From Lachnospiraceae bacterium (GTDB taxonomy: Bacteria > Bacillota > Clostridia > Lachnospirales > Lachnospiraceae), in assembly GCA_910575555.1 (NCBI GenBank), contig CAJTFX010000010.1, positions 1 to 64,000 of the forward strand: a stretch of 64,000 nt of DNA, in the 5' to 3' direction. The translations under genes were made by a program, and so were the position numbers. The notes under the pieces were generated by a model. The model was not told the DNA's origin. It searched no databases and saw nothing but the letters and a program-made list of their open reading frames with translations. Shown here in pieces: positions 7,793-16,161 of the stretch (its first letter is position 1; every line of letters begins with the position of its first letter).

Positions 7793-9643
7793 TTATTTTT
7801 CCCAGATTCCGCTGACTAATACTGTCATGTCATCCGGCACCTTTCCTGCCGTAAATAATAAAATCTGCTCCAACGTCTGCTTTGCCATCTGCTCCGGATT
7901 ATTCGTCCGAATGCCCTCCAGAATTTCCCGAAACGCCTCTTCCGGCTCCGGAACATGCAGATCATCCAGTACGCCGTCTGTCACCTGAATTACGAAATCT
8001 CCGTTCTGGAGCTGCCGGCTGGCTCTGTCGATTTCAAGCTGATGGAACATACCGGCCGGAAGGCTTCCGGAGGAAATGCATTCCACCGCTTCCCCCCGTT
8101 TGATAAAGGTAGCCGCTGCGCCGATTTTATAAAACTCACACATCCCGGTATACAAGTCCATCGACGCCAGATCCACTGTGGAAAAAATTCCCTCTTCCCC
8201 CTGGATTACCATGGCGGAATTCATCATCCGAATGGCTGTCTCTTTCCGAAACCCTGCTTCCAAAAACTTCTCTATTAACTCTATCACCATTTCGCTTTCC
8301 TTACAAGCACGGATTCCGGAACCCATCCCGTCTGACAATGCCATTACGCATTCTCCTCCGTCCAGTTCCAGAAAGGAAAAACTGTCCCCGGACACCTGGG
8401 CGTCGTCTTTGGTCAGCCTTGCCACCCCCTGCAGGGTGTGAAACAGCGTATCTTCTTCAAAGGTCAGGAAGCTTTCTTCCTTTCCAACCATGGACCGGAC
8501 GTATTTTCCGGGGGCCATATCCCGATGCAGTCCCTGGCTTACCGCCTTGGCCAATTCCTTTACCGATACGCAGTTTCCCCATTTGGAGCATGCCTGCATC
8601 TGCAGTGACAGCTTTCCGTTTCTTCTCTCGTAGAGGCGGATTTCCCTGGCGGTAATTCCCCGCTCCTTCATCCTATACCGCACTGACCCAAGCAGTTTTC
8701 CCTCCTTACGGCTGATGTCTCTGTACTCTTTGGCGCAGTCTTCCATAATGTAGGCCATGGCGTCTAACTGTTCCGCTATCACTCCGCGGTTTTCCAGCAG
8801 CCGGTTATACCAGGCCAGATTCAGCCTGGCCTTCTCAAACACTTCCACCGCCTCTTCTATAATGCTGTCAGAATAGGGGCAGTAGTCCGCCAGCTCCTGA
8901 TTCACTTCCTCCTTTGCCCCTCCCCGCTTTTCTATTGAATGGAACAGACGGTAAAACACCTCGAACATGGGGCTGTTTTCCTCCTGCCAGCAAATGGCGC
9001 ACTGATCGCAGGACATGCAGATTTTACCGGCAATTTCCTGCTGCATTCTGCCCATTTCCTCCGGCTCAAAACTGCTTTTAAAACTTTCCATCTGGGAAAA
9101 TATCTGGGAAAGCCCGTTAAAGGATTTAGCGTAAGTCTCAAGCTTCTCTCCGTGTTCCGGCGCAATCTGACCGGATTCTCTTCTGCCGCCGGAGGAAAAA
9201 AACGTCCCTTCTAAAAACTGGTGAAGCAGGGGCGTCAGCGCCAGAACCATTCCAAATACCAGAACAGATTCCAAAAGCCCCATCCATACGATGGCCCGGT
9301 TCCTTACCTGCAGCAATTCTCCCGCCAAAGTCACAAGAAACACGCTAATCCCGGCTGCGCCTGCGCCGATGTAAGTACGGCAGCTTTTGTTGGCCCACTC
9401 CACCAGCTTGATCACTGTAGCGGTTACAAAAAGCGCCGTCATATATTTTGCCATGGCCTGCACCGGGATAAACAGCGTCATTCCGAACATGCTGAAAATC
9501 AGCAGCAGGGTACGGTTGACTTCCTCCAGATAACAGGCTGCAAAAAATCCCGGTATCAATGGATAACACCCGGCAAACGCTCCCTTTGACACTGCCATAG
9601 CCACTCCGTATAATATGATTTCTTTCCATCTCGTCTGTTTCAT
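7793..9643 (-). CDS. spoIIE: Stage II sporulation protein E, membrane PP2C phosphatase
   Basis: 616 residues. The first 160 or so form several hydrophobic helices, a cytoplasmic linker follows, and the last 210 form a PP2C phosphatase with the metal-binding motif ALSDGMGSG. In Bacillus the protein dephosphorylates SpoIIAA to release sigma-F in the forespore and also acts at the asymmetric septum. This copy is about 200 residues shorter than the Bacillus protein (827), mainly through fewer membrane helices, common in Clostridia. GGAGG lies just before the ATG. Its own promoter with a 21-bp spacer and an upstream terminator make it a separate transcription unit from divIC. Confidence 0.94.
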   Translation of the reverse strand: MKQTRWKEIILYGVAMAVSKGAFAGCYPLIPGFFAACYLEEVNRTLLLIFSMFGMTLFIPVQAMAKYMTALFVTATVIKLVEWANKSCRTYIGAGAAGISVFLVTLAGELLQVRNRAIVWMGLLESVLVFGMVLALTPLLHQFLEGTFFSSGGRRESGQIAPEHGEKLETYAKSFNGLSQIFSQMESFKSSFEPEEMGRMQQEIAGKICMSCDQCAICWQEENSPMFEVFYRLFHSIEKRGGAKEEVNQELADYCPYSDSIIEEAVEVFEKARLNLAWYNRLLENRGVIAEQLDAMAYIMEDCAKEYRDISRKEGKLLGSVRYRMKERGITAREIRLYERRNGKLSLQMQACSKWGNCVSVKELAKAVSQGLHRDMAPGKYVRSMVGKEESFLTFEEDTLFHTLQGVARLTKDDAQVSGDSFSFLELDGGECVMALSDGMGSGIRACKESEMVIELIEKFLEAGFRKETAIRMMNSAMVIQGEEGIFSTVDLASMDLYTGMCEFYKIGAAATFIKRGEAVECISSGSLPAGMFHQLEIDRASRQLQNGDFVIQVTDGVLDDLHVPEPEEAFREILEGIRTNNPEQMAKQTLEQILLFTAGKVPDDMTVLVSGIWEK

Positions 9644-9698
9644 GATTCGTCCTCCTTTTTTATCCGGCTGTTTCCTCTTTGCCGGACGTGCAGGAGTT

Positions 9699-9731
9699 AT
9701 TATAAAAAGAAGCGGCTGAAATGTTTGTCAA
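9699..9731 (-). promoter_or_regulatory. spoIIE promoter with 21-bp spacer, likely Spo0A-controlled
   Basis: TTGACA (9726-9731) and TATAAT (9699-9704) are near-perfect sigma-A boxes but lie 21 bases apart rather than 17. Known biology: the Bacillus spoIIE and spoIIG promoters are sigma-A promoters with 21-22 base spacers that need Spo0A~P. The strand opposite the -35 reads TGTCAAA, one mismatch from the 0A box TGTCGAA. The transcript would begin about 50 bases before the spoIIE start. Confidence 0.7.
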
Positions 9732-9766
9732 ACCCGGGACGAGTTTTCAAAAACTTTTAGACAAAA

Positions 9767-9806
9767 AGCCCCTTAGAACCACTGCTTATGGCGATTCTAA
9801 GGGGCT
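9767..9806 (-). terminator. Terminator after divIC
   Basis: Arms AGCCCCTTAGAA and TTCTAAGGGGCT form a 12-bp stem; on the - strand the right arm is followed by TTTTTG. It ends the hup-side operon after divIC and insulates the spoIIE promoter. Confidence 0.85.
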
Positions 9807-9858
9807 TAAGCATTTTAGGAAATTCACAATCATGCTTCATCTCCTGATTCATGATGGT

Positions 9859-10209
9859 TTATTTTCCGGAGGATTTCCTCTCCTTGAAAATAATTTCATT
9901 GGAATATACAAGTCCTAATTTGGTCTTGGCCACCTGCTCTATGTATTCTCTGGTATTTACGTATTTCTTATATTCTTTCAGTTCTTTCTTCCGCTGCTCT
10001 TCGGATTCCAACTGGGACTGCAGCTCCGTTTCCTGGGCTAAGTAAGATTGGTTCCTCTCATACACCGAGGTAATCTGAACCGACATCACCCCGATTAAGG
10101 TCAGCACAATCAACGTGATGCATATCATGCTGGACTTATTCTGCTTCCTTCTTCTCCGCATTCGGGTTCTCTCTGCGCTGGATTTGCGCGCTCTCTCACG
10201 TTTTCCCAT
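9859..10209 (-). CDS. divIC: Septum formation initiator (DivIC/FtsB family)
   Basis: 116 residues. A very basic cytoplasmic N-terminus (about 28 residues with many Arg and Lys) precedes one membrane helix (SMICITLIVLTLIGVMSVQI), then an acidic coiled coil (about 55-85) and a short C-terminal domain with EYIEQVAKTKLGLV, the typical end of the family. DivIC pairs with FtsL and DivIB in the divisome and links cytokinesis to septal wall synthesis. Its place between yabQ and spoIIE is the conserved Firmicute order. The gene ends in a strong terminator. Confidence 0.92.
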   Translation of the reverse strand: MGKRERARKSSAERTRMRRRRKQNKSSMICITLIVLTLIGVMSVQITSVYERNQSYLAQETELQSQLESEEQRKKELKEYKKYVNTREYIEQVAKTKLGLVYSNEIIFKERKSSGK

Positions 10210-10236
10210 GCTACTGCCTTTCTGTGTTCCATGTTC

Positions 10237-10710
10237 CTATAATTTACATAATCCTATTCTAACTGCTTTCCATAGTTTTTTCAATTGTTTTTTCCAAAAC
10301 CGTAAGACTTTTTTCAGCATCTTTTTCAGACGCCCCAGGGGGCCTTTCAGCAAACGGGCTGTCCACACCATGGGCCTGCTGACCAGAAACAGGATTTTTT
10401 CCAGCAAAAATACGCTTCCTTTCACCACCCACCGGCTTAACAGCAGGTTATAAAACACCATCCCCGCCACAACTCCGCCTATGACAAATCCCCTGATGTA
10501 GCCGCTGTTTTCCCGATACAGCATGGCAAAAAGCGCAACCGCGCTCCCGATCCAGAACAACAGGTCTTCCGCTCCTGTCACCCAGCTTTTATGGGAAACC
10601 AGACGCCGCATAATCCGAAGCAGATCGTACACAAACAGAAGTATCATTCCAGTAAAGAAAGAGGCCATCAATACATCTGCTTCCTTTAAGATCTCCGGGC
10701 TCACTTTCAT
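10237..10710 (-). CDS. yabQ: Spore cortex biosynthesis protein YabQ
   Basis: 157 residues from the ATG at 10710, which overlaps the yabP stop by one base (TGATG). The N-terminal half holds several hydrophobic helices, including FFTGMILLFVYDLLRIMRRL, characteristic of YabQ; the C-terminal third is strongly basic (KKMLKKVLRFWKKQLKKLWK). In Bacillus YabQ is a sigma-E-dependent outer forespore membrane protein needed for cortex formation. Linkage to yabP supports the call. The mechanism of the family is not known. Confidence 0.9.
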   Translation of the reverse strand: MKVSPEILKEADVLMASFFTGMILLFVYDLLRIMRRLVSHKSWVTGAEDLLFWIGSAVALFAMLYRENSGYIRGFVIGGVVAGMVFYNLLLSRWVVKGSVFLLEKILFLVSRPMVWTARLLKGPLGRLKKMLKKVLRFWKKQLKKLWKAVRIGLCKL

Positions 10711-10994
10711 CACTTAAACAGTCTTCCCAGAAAAGATTCGCCCTGTTTTGCGGAAGATTTTACATCAGAATAGGTAAAACTGTCGATTTTCCCTTCGATA
10801 TCTATTTCTCCCTTTTCCAGTGTCAGGCGGTTTACGTGAAGATCATTTCCTTTGATCATCAGCATTCCCATTTCCGTTTCCAGAAGAATCTCTCCCACAT
10901 CAAAGGAAAGCACGTCAATGACTCCGTTCAACACCCCGTTTTTCCGGTTGGATATCACAATCTTATGGCTGTGGCCCGCCGCTCTTTCTTCCAT
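10710..10994 (-). CDS. yabP: Sporulation protein YabP
   Basis: 94 residues of mostly beta-strand pattern (HKIVISNRKNGVLNGVIDVLSFD, then ETEMGMLMIKGNDLHVNRL and KGEIDIEGKIDSFTYSD), matching the YabP/YqfC family. The ATG at 10994 follows AGGAGG by seven bases; the open frame continues six codons upstream but that ATG has no ribosome site. In Bacillus YabP is sigma-E controlled and acts with YabQ; its relative YqfC is coat-associated. Confidence 0.92.
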   Translation of the reverse strand: MEERAAGHSHKIVISNRKNGVLNGVIDVLSFDVGEILLETEMGMLMIKGNDLHVNRLTLEKGEIDIEGKIDSFTYSDVKSSAKQGESFLGRLFK

Positions 10995-11076
10995 ATTAAA
11001 ACCTCCTTCCATATTTCCGGGACCATATGGATGTCCTTTTTAAATATATGAAGGAGGCTGTATTTTATGCCTGGGA

Positions 11077-11316
11077 TTACAGATATTTGAATAATTCTTT
11101 GGCTTCTTCTTTCCTGCTGGTGTCCTGGACTGCCAATACTTCTACCTTTACATTCTTCGTTCCGAATCCAATCTCAATGATATCGCCTGCTTTCACGTCC
11201 TGGGAGGCTTTTGCCACTTTCCCATTGACTGACACTCTGCCTGCGTCGCAGGCTTCATTGGCCACCGTCCGCCGTTTAATCAGACGGGAAACCTTTAAAT
11301 ATTTATCAAGTCTCAT
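11077..11316 (-). CDS. rqcP: S4-domain RNA-binding protein RqcP (YabO/Hsp15-like)
   Basis: 79 residues, almost entirely one S4 domain: MRLDKYLKVSRLIKRRTVANEACDAGRVSVNG is the diagnostic helix-turn. Known biology: RqcP binds 50S subunits with RqcH and supports alanine tailing in ribosome-associated quality control. The ATG at 11316 is chosen for its AAGGAGTG ribosome site; an upstream frame of seven codons lacks one. The gene is separated from hup by a terminator and precedes yabP by about 80 bases. Confidence 0.93.
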   Translation of the reverse strand: MRLDKYLKVSRLIKRRTVANEACDAGRVSVNGKVAKASQDVKAGDIIEIGFGTKNVKVEVLAVQDTSRKEEAKELFKYL

Positions 11317-11350
11317 GTTTCTCTCACTCCTTTCCAAAAACAGAAAGAGA

Positions 11351-11385
11351 AAAAAGGACTCTCTGTGTGTGTTTCAGAGAGTCCT
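11351..11385 (-). terminator. Terminator after hup
   Basis: Arms AAGGACTCTCT and AGAGAGTCCTT enclose a short loop; on the - strand the structure is followed by TTTTTTCTCT. It probably limits read-through from the abundant hup transcript into rqcP. Confidence 0.85.
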
Positions 11386-11404
11386 TAACCATGTCATAAA
11401 CTGA

Positions 11405-11680
11405 CTATGCATTAATCATGTCTTTTAACGCTTTTCCTGCCTTGAATTTCGGCGCTTTAGAAGCCGGAATTACCATCTCTTTGCCGCTTTGCGGGTTTCT
11501 TCCGGTTCTTGCTGCACGCTCAGAAACTTCAAAAGTTCCAAAGCCGACCAACTGAATTTTCTCTCCTTTTTTCAGTTCTTCTGTAACTACATCAGTGAAA
11601 GCTTTCAGCGCTTTCTCTGCATCTTTTCTGGATAATTCCGTTTTTTCAGACATTGCTGCAATTAATTCTGCTTTGTTCAT
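11405..11680 (-). CDS. hup: HU family DNA-binding protein
   Basis: 91 residues with the canonical HU fold: MNKAELIAAMSEKTELSRKDAEKALKAF at the start, GFGTFEVSERAARTGRNPQSG at the DNA-binding arm (Pro at the tip) and FKAGKALKDMIN at the end. HU bends and compacts DNA as a dimer. GGAGG precedes the ATG. The gene has its own promoter and terminator, in line with high expression, and heads the conserved rqcP-yabP-yabQ-divIC run. Confidence 0.97.
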   Translation of the reverse strand: MNKAELIAAMSEKTELSRKDAEKALKAFTDVVTEELKKGEKIQLVGFGTFEVSERAARTGRNPQSGKEMVIPASKAPKFKAGKALKDMINA

Positions 11681-11711
11681 GACAAAATTCCTCCTCTGGA
11701 TTCTATATGTT

Positions 11712-11739
11712 TAAATTATTGTGGCCCTATATCTGTCAA
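11712..11739 (-). promoter_or_regulatory. Probable hup promoter
   Basis: A perfect TTGACA (11734-11739) lies about 55 bases ahead of the hup start on the - strand. The best -10 candidate is less clear: TTTAAA with an 18-base spacer, or TAATTT with 15. Confidence 0.5.
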
Positions 11740-11799
11740 AGTAATGTCTTATTTCTTTTCTTTATATCCTAAACCACACATTTAAGGATTATATATGTT

Positions 11800-13533
11800 T
11801 TACAGCATTTTGTCAATCATTGCAAGCACTTCTTTCCCTAATTGTTCAGATTTTTCATCTGCATCCGACAGGGAAGTCCCTTTTACGCCATAATAGAACT
11901 TCACTTTCGGTTCTGTTCCGGAAGGTCTGACGCATACCCATGCATCTTCTGTCAAATCATAATACAGTACATTGGAGGAGGGAAGCCCGGTGGGCGTTAC
12001 CTTGCCGTCTGCCATATTCTGAATGGTATCCTTCTTATAATCCCTTGCAGACACTACCTGGTATCCGCCGATTTCCTTCGGCGTATTCTCCCTTAAAGTA
12101 TTCATAATCTCCTGAATCTTCTCTAATCCTTCGATTCCCTTTAAGGTGATTGCCTTCACATCATCTTTGTAGTATCCGTAACGCTCATACATGGCAATCA
12201 TGGCATCCCATAAGGTCATGTTCTTGGTCTTGTAATATGCAGCCGCTTCACATAAGGTCATGGAAGCCACAACTGCATCCTTGTCCCTTGCGTAAGTGCC
12301 GGTCAGGCAGCCATAGCTCTCTTCCATACCGAAGAGATAGGTTCCCTTTCCGGTGTTTTCAAATTCCAGGATTTTCTGGCCGATGAATTTGAATCCGGTG
12401 AGCACTTCAATCAATTCGATTCCGTAATATTTTGCAATGGCATCTGCCATGTTGGTGGAAACGATGGATTTCACAAAGGCTCCGTCTGCCGGAAGTCCGT
12501 CTTTTTCTTTTCTCTGGCTGATTACATAATCACCGATGAGACAGCCTGACATATTGCCGGTAAGACTGTGGTATTCTCCTGTCTTGGAATCTTTCACATA
12601 CACGCCGAGACGGTCAGCGTCCGGGTCTGTGGCAAGAATCAGATCTGCATCCACTTCTTTGCCAAGCTTTAAGCCTAACTGGAACGCTTCTTCTGATTCC
12701 GGATTGGGGTAGCTTACCGTGGGGAATTCGCCGTCGGGCAGCTCCTGCTCCGGCACCACATAAACATGTTCAAATCCAAGTTCCTTTAACACCCGGCGCA
12801 CCGGAATATTTCCGGTTCCATGCAGCGGAGAATATACGATCTTCATGTCTTTTGCCACGGCGTCAATGCAATCCTGGCGCAGAACCAGGCTCTTTAACTC
12901 TTCAATATACGGATCGTCAATGTCGCTGCCAATGACAGTGTAAAGTCCTGCCTGCTCTGCTTCGGCCTTATTCATGGTCTTTACGGTGGCATAATCTGTA
13001 ACTTTCTTCACCTCATCCATAATTCCCTTGTCGTGGGGCGGGGTAATCTGGGCGCCGTCCTCCCAATATACCTTATATCCGTTATATTCGGGAGGATTGT
13101 GGCTTGCGGTAATATTGATTCCTGCAATACATCCCAGCTTACGAACGGCATAAGACAATTCAGGGGTAGGCCTTAAGGATTCAAACACATAAGCTTTAAT
13201 TCCGTTTGCCGCCAGGCAAAGAGCCGCTTCATCTGCAAATTCCGGCGACATTCTCCGGGAATCGTAAGCGATTGCCACTCCTTTGGCCTGTCCGTTTACC
13301 GACGCAATATAATTTGCCAATCCCTGGGTTGCCTTTCGCACCGTATAGATATTCATCCGGTTGGTGCCTGCTCCAATCACGCCGCGGAGTCCTGCAGTGC
13401 CGAACTCCAGATCCATATAAAAACGCTCTTCTATCTCTTTTTCATCTTCTGCAATTCCTTTTAACTCTGCTTTTGTGGCTTCATCAAAATATGGGTTATT
13501 TAACCACTCCTGATACATTTCTTTGTAATCCAT
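11800..13533 (-). CDS. pgcA: Phosphoglucomutase/phosphomannomutase
   Basis: 577 residues of the alpha-D-phosphohexomutase superfamily. The catalytic phosphoserine loop is TASHNP at 142-147 (Ser144), the metal-binding loop is DPDADR near 300, the sugar-binding loop is GMEESYG and the phosphate-binding loop near the end is RPSGTEPK. It interconverts glucose-1-phosphate and glucose-6-phosphate, feeding nucleotide sugars for wall polymers and glycogen. Length and motifs match the PgcA type of Firmicutes. GAGGAGG lies a few bases before the ATG. It is monocistronic here. Confidence 0.93.
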   Translation of the reverse strand: MDYKEMYQEWLNNPYFDEATKAELKGIAEDEKEIEERFYMDLEFGTAGLRGVIGAGTNRMNIYTVRKATQGLANYIASVNGQAKGVAIAYDSRRMSPEFADEAALCLAANGIKAYVFESLRPTPELSYAVRKLGCIAGINITASHNPPEYNGYKVYWEDGAQITPPHDKGIMDEVKKVTDYATVKTMNKAEAEQAGLYTVIGSDIDDPYIEELKSLVLRQDCIDAVAKDMKIVYSPLHGTGNIPVRRVLKELGFEHVYVVPEQELPDGEFPTVSYPNPESEEAFQLGLKLGKEVDADLILATDPDADRLGVYVKDSKTGEYHSLTGNMSGCLIGDYVISQRKEKDGLPADGAFVKSIVSTNMADAIAKYYGIELIEVLTGFKFIGQKILEFENTGKGTYLFGMEESYGCLTGTYARDKDAVVASMTLCEAAAYYKTKNMTLWDAMIAMYERYGYYKDDVKAITLKGIEGLEKIQEIMNTLRENTPKEIGGYQVVSARDYKKDTIQNMADGKVTPTGLPSSNVLYYDLTEDAWVCVRPSGTEPKVKFYYGVKGTSLSDADEKSEQLGKEVLAMIDKML

Positions 13534-13732
13534 TTTAATCCTCCTCGTTATTGTTTCTGCAGTGCGGCGGGTCAGGCCGCGATGATTTCATGCAACATGC
13601 ATGGGTGAAAATCTGCTGCTTTTATCATACTTCAAGAGGGGGAATTTCTCAACTGTTTTTTTGGGAAAATTCCGGGTTTTGGGCGGAAGATTTTTGGTTT
13701 CCGCACCGGACGGGTCTCTTTTTTTGCACACA

Positions 13733-13783
13733 GGAACTGCCGGATTGCCCTGTTTGGTTGTAAAAGGGCAATCCGGCAGTTCC
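13733..13783. repeat. Intergenic palindrome A (dispersed repeat family)
   Basis: A perfect 19-bp stem (arm GGAACTGCCGGATTGCCCT) around a 13-base loop. No U-run follows on either side, so it is not an ordinary terminator. The core TGCCGGATTG is shared with the repeats near 30.4 kb and, in part, 26.7 and 56.5 kb. Nothing else stands out in 13534-13819. Confidence 0.8.
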
Positions 13784-13819
13784 ATGCGCAGCCAATATAC
13801 TGCCAGCATCTCTTTCGAT

Positions 13820-15049
13820 TTAGCGTCTGGCGGCATTTCCGCTGGTTACGTTGTTATTACTGTTATTGTTATTGTTATTGTTGTTATTACTATTATTATT
13901 GTTATTGTTGGTGTTGTTATTTTTGTTGGTATTATTGTTTCTGTTATTGTTGTTATTATTGTTATTACTATTATTATTGTTATTGCTATTATTATTGCCG
14001 GGCGGATTCGAGGTGGAGATCGTTTCATCTGAGCTTTTATCGGTCAGTTTAATGGTAAGCTCCGCTGTTTTGGAATTGACAATCAGAGTCCGGCTCCATT
14101 CTTCGTAGCCTTCGGCTTTCGCAGTCAGGCGGTGGGTGCCGTAGCGGACTTCCACAGCTTTGCTGATGTCGATTTTCTGGCCGTCCAGATATACTTCTGT
14201 GTTTGCAGGCTCCACCTTAAACTGAATTTGACAGGATTTGGGGCCTTCCCCTTTCAGCTCATTCAAATCCACAGCCGTTTCCTGGTTGGCTTCCACGATA
14301 ATTTCCCGGCTGCCGCCGTAGCCGTCGTTGGCAACCGTCAGAAGATAGGTGCCCTCTGCCACTTCAATTCTCATCTGGGGAACAATTTTCATGGAAATCA
14401 TGTTTCCAATGGTGATGTAGCCGCCCTGAAAAATATCGGTGTTTTTCAAGGCTACGGTTCCGTGGCCTGCCAACACCTGAATGGTATAAATCTGCTTGTC
14501 AATTCCCCGCAGGCAGATGGTGTCCTGTTCGCTGATTTCCGACAGGGATATCTTGCTGTTTCCGTGATAAGCGGATACTTTATCGTCAAAAAAATAGGTG
14601 CTTCCCCCTACGCTCAGGGTTTGTTTGGACAAATCCAGGGTAAAATGATACAGATCATCATAGGAAAATACCTCATCAGAAATCTGAACATTCACAAGGG
14701 TTTCCCCTCTTCGCTCCACTGTTACCAGTTCTCCCACGGAAATCTGATTCACGGTCAGGTTATCTCCGTATTTTCCTTTAAAATACGTTGCGCCGGTGTA
14801 GTTAAACGGCTTTTCCCTTGTGGTTTCCCAGTCCTGCAGCGTGATAACGCTCCGATCCGAATCAATGGCTGTAACGATATACAGCTTATCCGTTTCTTTC
14901 AGAATTTCCACTTCCTCAATATAGCTGTCCTCTTTTCCCTTCAGGGACTCCCTGCCGTCGGTAATCTTTCCTCCCCGGCCTCCGCATCCGGCCAGCAGCA
15001 GTACCAGACATGCCGCTATAAATACAAAACGTCTGTTTCTCTTTTGCAT
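13820..15049 (-). CDS. Lipoprotein with PEGA-like domain and Asn-rich tail
   Basis: 409 residues. A signal peptide ends in the lipobox LAGC (Cys22), so the protein should be lipid-anchored outside the membrane. A beta-rich middle follows; residues about 270-335 (VEPANTEVYLDGQKI, then YGTHRLTAKAEGYEEWSRTL) look like a PEGA domain, a surface-layer-type repeat often tied to glycan binding. The last 60 or so residues are almost pure Asn with scattered Ser, Thr, Arg and Lys, encoded by AAT/AAC runs. The tail length is probably unstable. GGAGG precedes the ATG. I cannot assign a specific role. Confidence 0.75.
   Translation of the reverse strand: MQKRNRRFVFIAACLVLLLAGCGGRGGKITDGRESLKGKEDSYIEEVEILKETDKLYIVTAIDSDRSVITLQDWETTREKPFNYTGATYFKGKYGDNLTVNQISVGELVTVERRGETLVNVQISDEVFSYDDLYHFTLDLSKQTLSVGGSTYFFDDKVSAYHGNSKISLSEISEQDTICLRGIDKQIYTIQVLAGHGTVALKNTDIFQGGYITIGNMISMKIVPQMRIEVAEGTYLLTVANDGYGGSREIIVEANQETAVDLNELKGEGPKSCQIQFKVEPANTEVYLDGQKIDISKAVEVRYGTHRLTAKAEGYEEWSRTLIVNSKTAELTIKLTDKSSDETISTSNPPGNNNSNNNNNSNNNNNNNNRNNNTNKNNNTNNNNNNSNNNNNNNNNSNNNVTSGNAARR
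13846..13999. repeat. Imperfect trinucleotide microsatellite (poly-Asn coding)
   Basis: About 150 bases of GTT/ATT units on the + strand (AAC/AAT on the coding strand), broken by a few Ser, Thr, Arg and Lys codons. As the unit is three bases, slippage would change tail length without shifting frame. Confidence 0.9.
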
Positions 15050-15099
15050 CCTAATCCCTCCCTAGCGCGTATTTGAAAAATCATTCCTTCTCTGCAGTA

Positions 15100-16089
15100 T
15101 TAAGACATCAAATGCAGGAAATTCTCCCTGGCTTCGTTCTGGGAAATGAATTTCTCCAGCTTTTCCAGATTCCTCCCGCACACCCAGGCTTTACTGGCGT
15201 TAAAATAATGATTTGCAATTTTCCAGAATTTTTCCGGATACGCAAGCCGGATATAGAGCTGCTTCATCTCCTGTTCACTTAAAGCCCTGACTTTATGGTA
15301 TGCGTTCAGCATATCCATGCCCAGGCCCATATTCCAGTTATGCTTTTCCATAATTTTGCGCATAAAATTACCAAGATCCGACACCTGGATATCATAAGAG
15401 GCTTTTTCAAAATTCAGCACTGCTATTCCCTGCCTGGAAAACAGTACGTTGTGCTGATTGTAGTCTCCGTGGCAGATTCCGTAAATGCCCTCTTTTACGC
15501 CTTCTTCTTTTGCCCTCTTAAGTTCCTGCTGCTGCAGCTTCACCACGTCCATGGCTTCTTTGTAAAACTGATCAAAACTTTTTAAAAATTCCATCTCAAA
15601 ATCCGTCTTTTTCTTCCTGGAAAAAATGAAATTGCGGACTTTTTTCAATTCTCTCGTATGTCTTTCGTTTTCTTCCAGTAAGGTATGCTCCCTTACCTGG
15701 AGATACTCTGGCATTTCCTTTGGAAACTCCCTGAGAACATTATGTATATCGGCTAACTGCCGGATGGACTTTAAAATATCGTCCCGGCTCTTGGTATCGC
15801 ATTCTCTGCCTTCATACCAGTCTCTTACCATATAGGCAGTTCCGTCCACATCTCTGGCTATGGTTTTGTCGTCCTCGGTCTTTACGATACAATCAATCCG
15901 TTCTTGTCCATGATTCTTCAAAAACTGCAGCAGACCATACAGGAAATCTGCCCTTCCTTCAGAGCCCTTATATTCTTTTAATATTTTCAGGCCCTTATCC
16001 GTATCGCAAATCAGCGCGCCTCTTCCTTTTACCGTCTGCCTCACTTCAAAAGGATATTGTTCCAAAATCAGATTTTCTCGATTATACAC
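15100..16089 (-). CDS. CotS-like spore coat protein, kinase fold
   Basis: 329 residues of the CotS/aminoglycoside-phosphotransferase-like fold. The catalytic-loop equivalent is GICHGDYNQHN near 202-212. The position expected to hold the metal-binding Asp (IDFD in active relatives) reads AVLNFEKA, so phosphate transfer may be lost or altered. Spore-coat kinases of this family coat spores in Bacillus and Clostridia. Start is GTG at 16089 behind GGAGGGG; the nearby ATG is out of frame. It lies 50 bases upstream of the Asn-rich lipoprotein gene in the same direction. Confidence 0.75.
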   Translation of the reverse strand: MYNRENLILEQYPFEVRQTVKGRGALICDTDKGLKILKEYKGSEGRADFLYGLLQFLKNHGQERIDCIVKTEDDKTIARDVDGTAYMVRDWYEGRECDTKSRDDILKSIRQLADIHNVLREFPKEMPEYLQVREHTLLEENERHTRELKKVRNFIFSRKKKTDFEMEFLKSFDQFYKEAMDVVKLQQQELKRAKEEGVKEGIYGICHGDYNQHNVLFSRQGIAVLNFEKASYDIQVSDLGNFMRKIMEKHNWNMGLGMDMLNAYHKVRALSEQEMKQLYIRLAYPEKFWKIANHYFNASKAWVCGRNLEKLEKFISQNEARENFLHLMS

Positions 16090-16161
16090 ATAAACCCCTC
16101 CACCATGATATTCACAGGCTTATTTCCTGTGTCTTTCTATCATATGTGAAAGGGTTGGATT

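Noticed and set aside
13588-14032. Overlapping small frames on both strands around palindrome A and the Asn-rich region, one very rich in Val/Ile
   Set aside because: They are readings of a hairpin and a microsatellite in non-coding frames, without ribosome sites.
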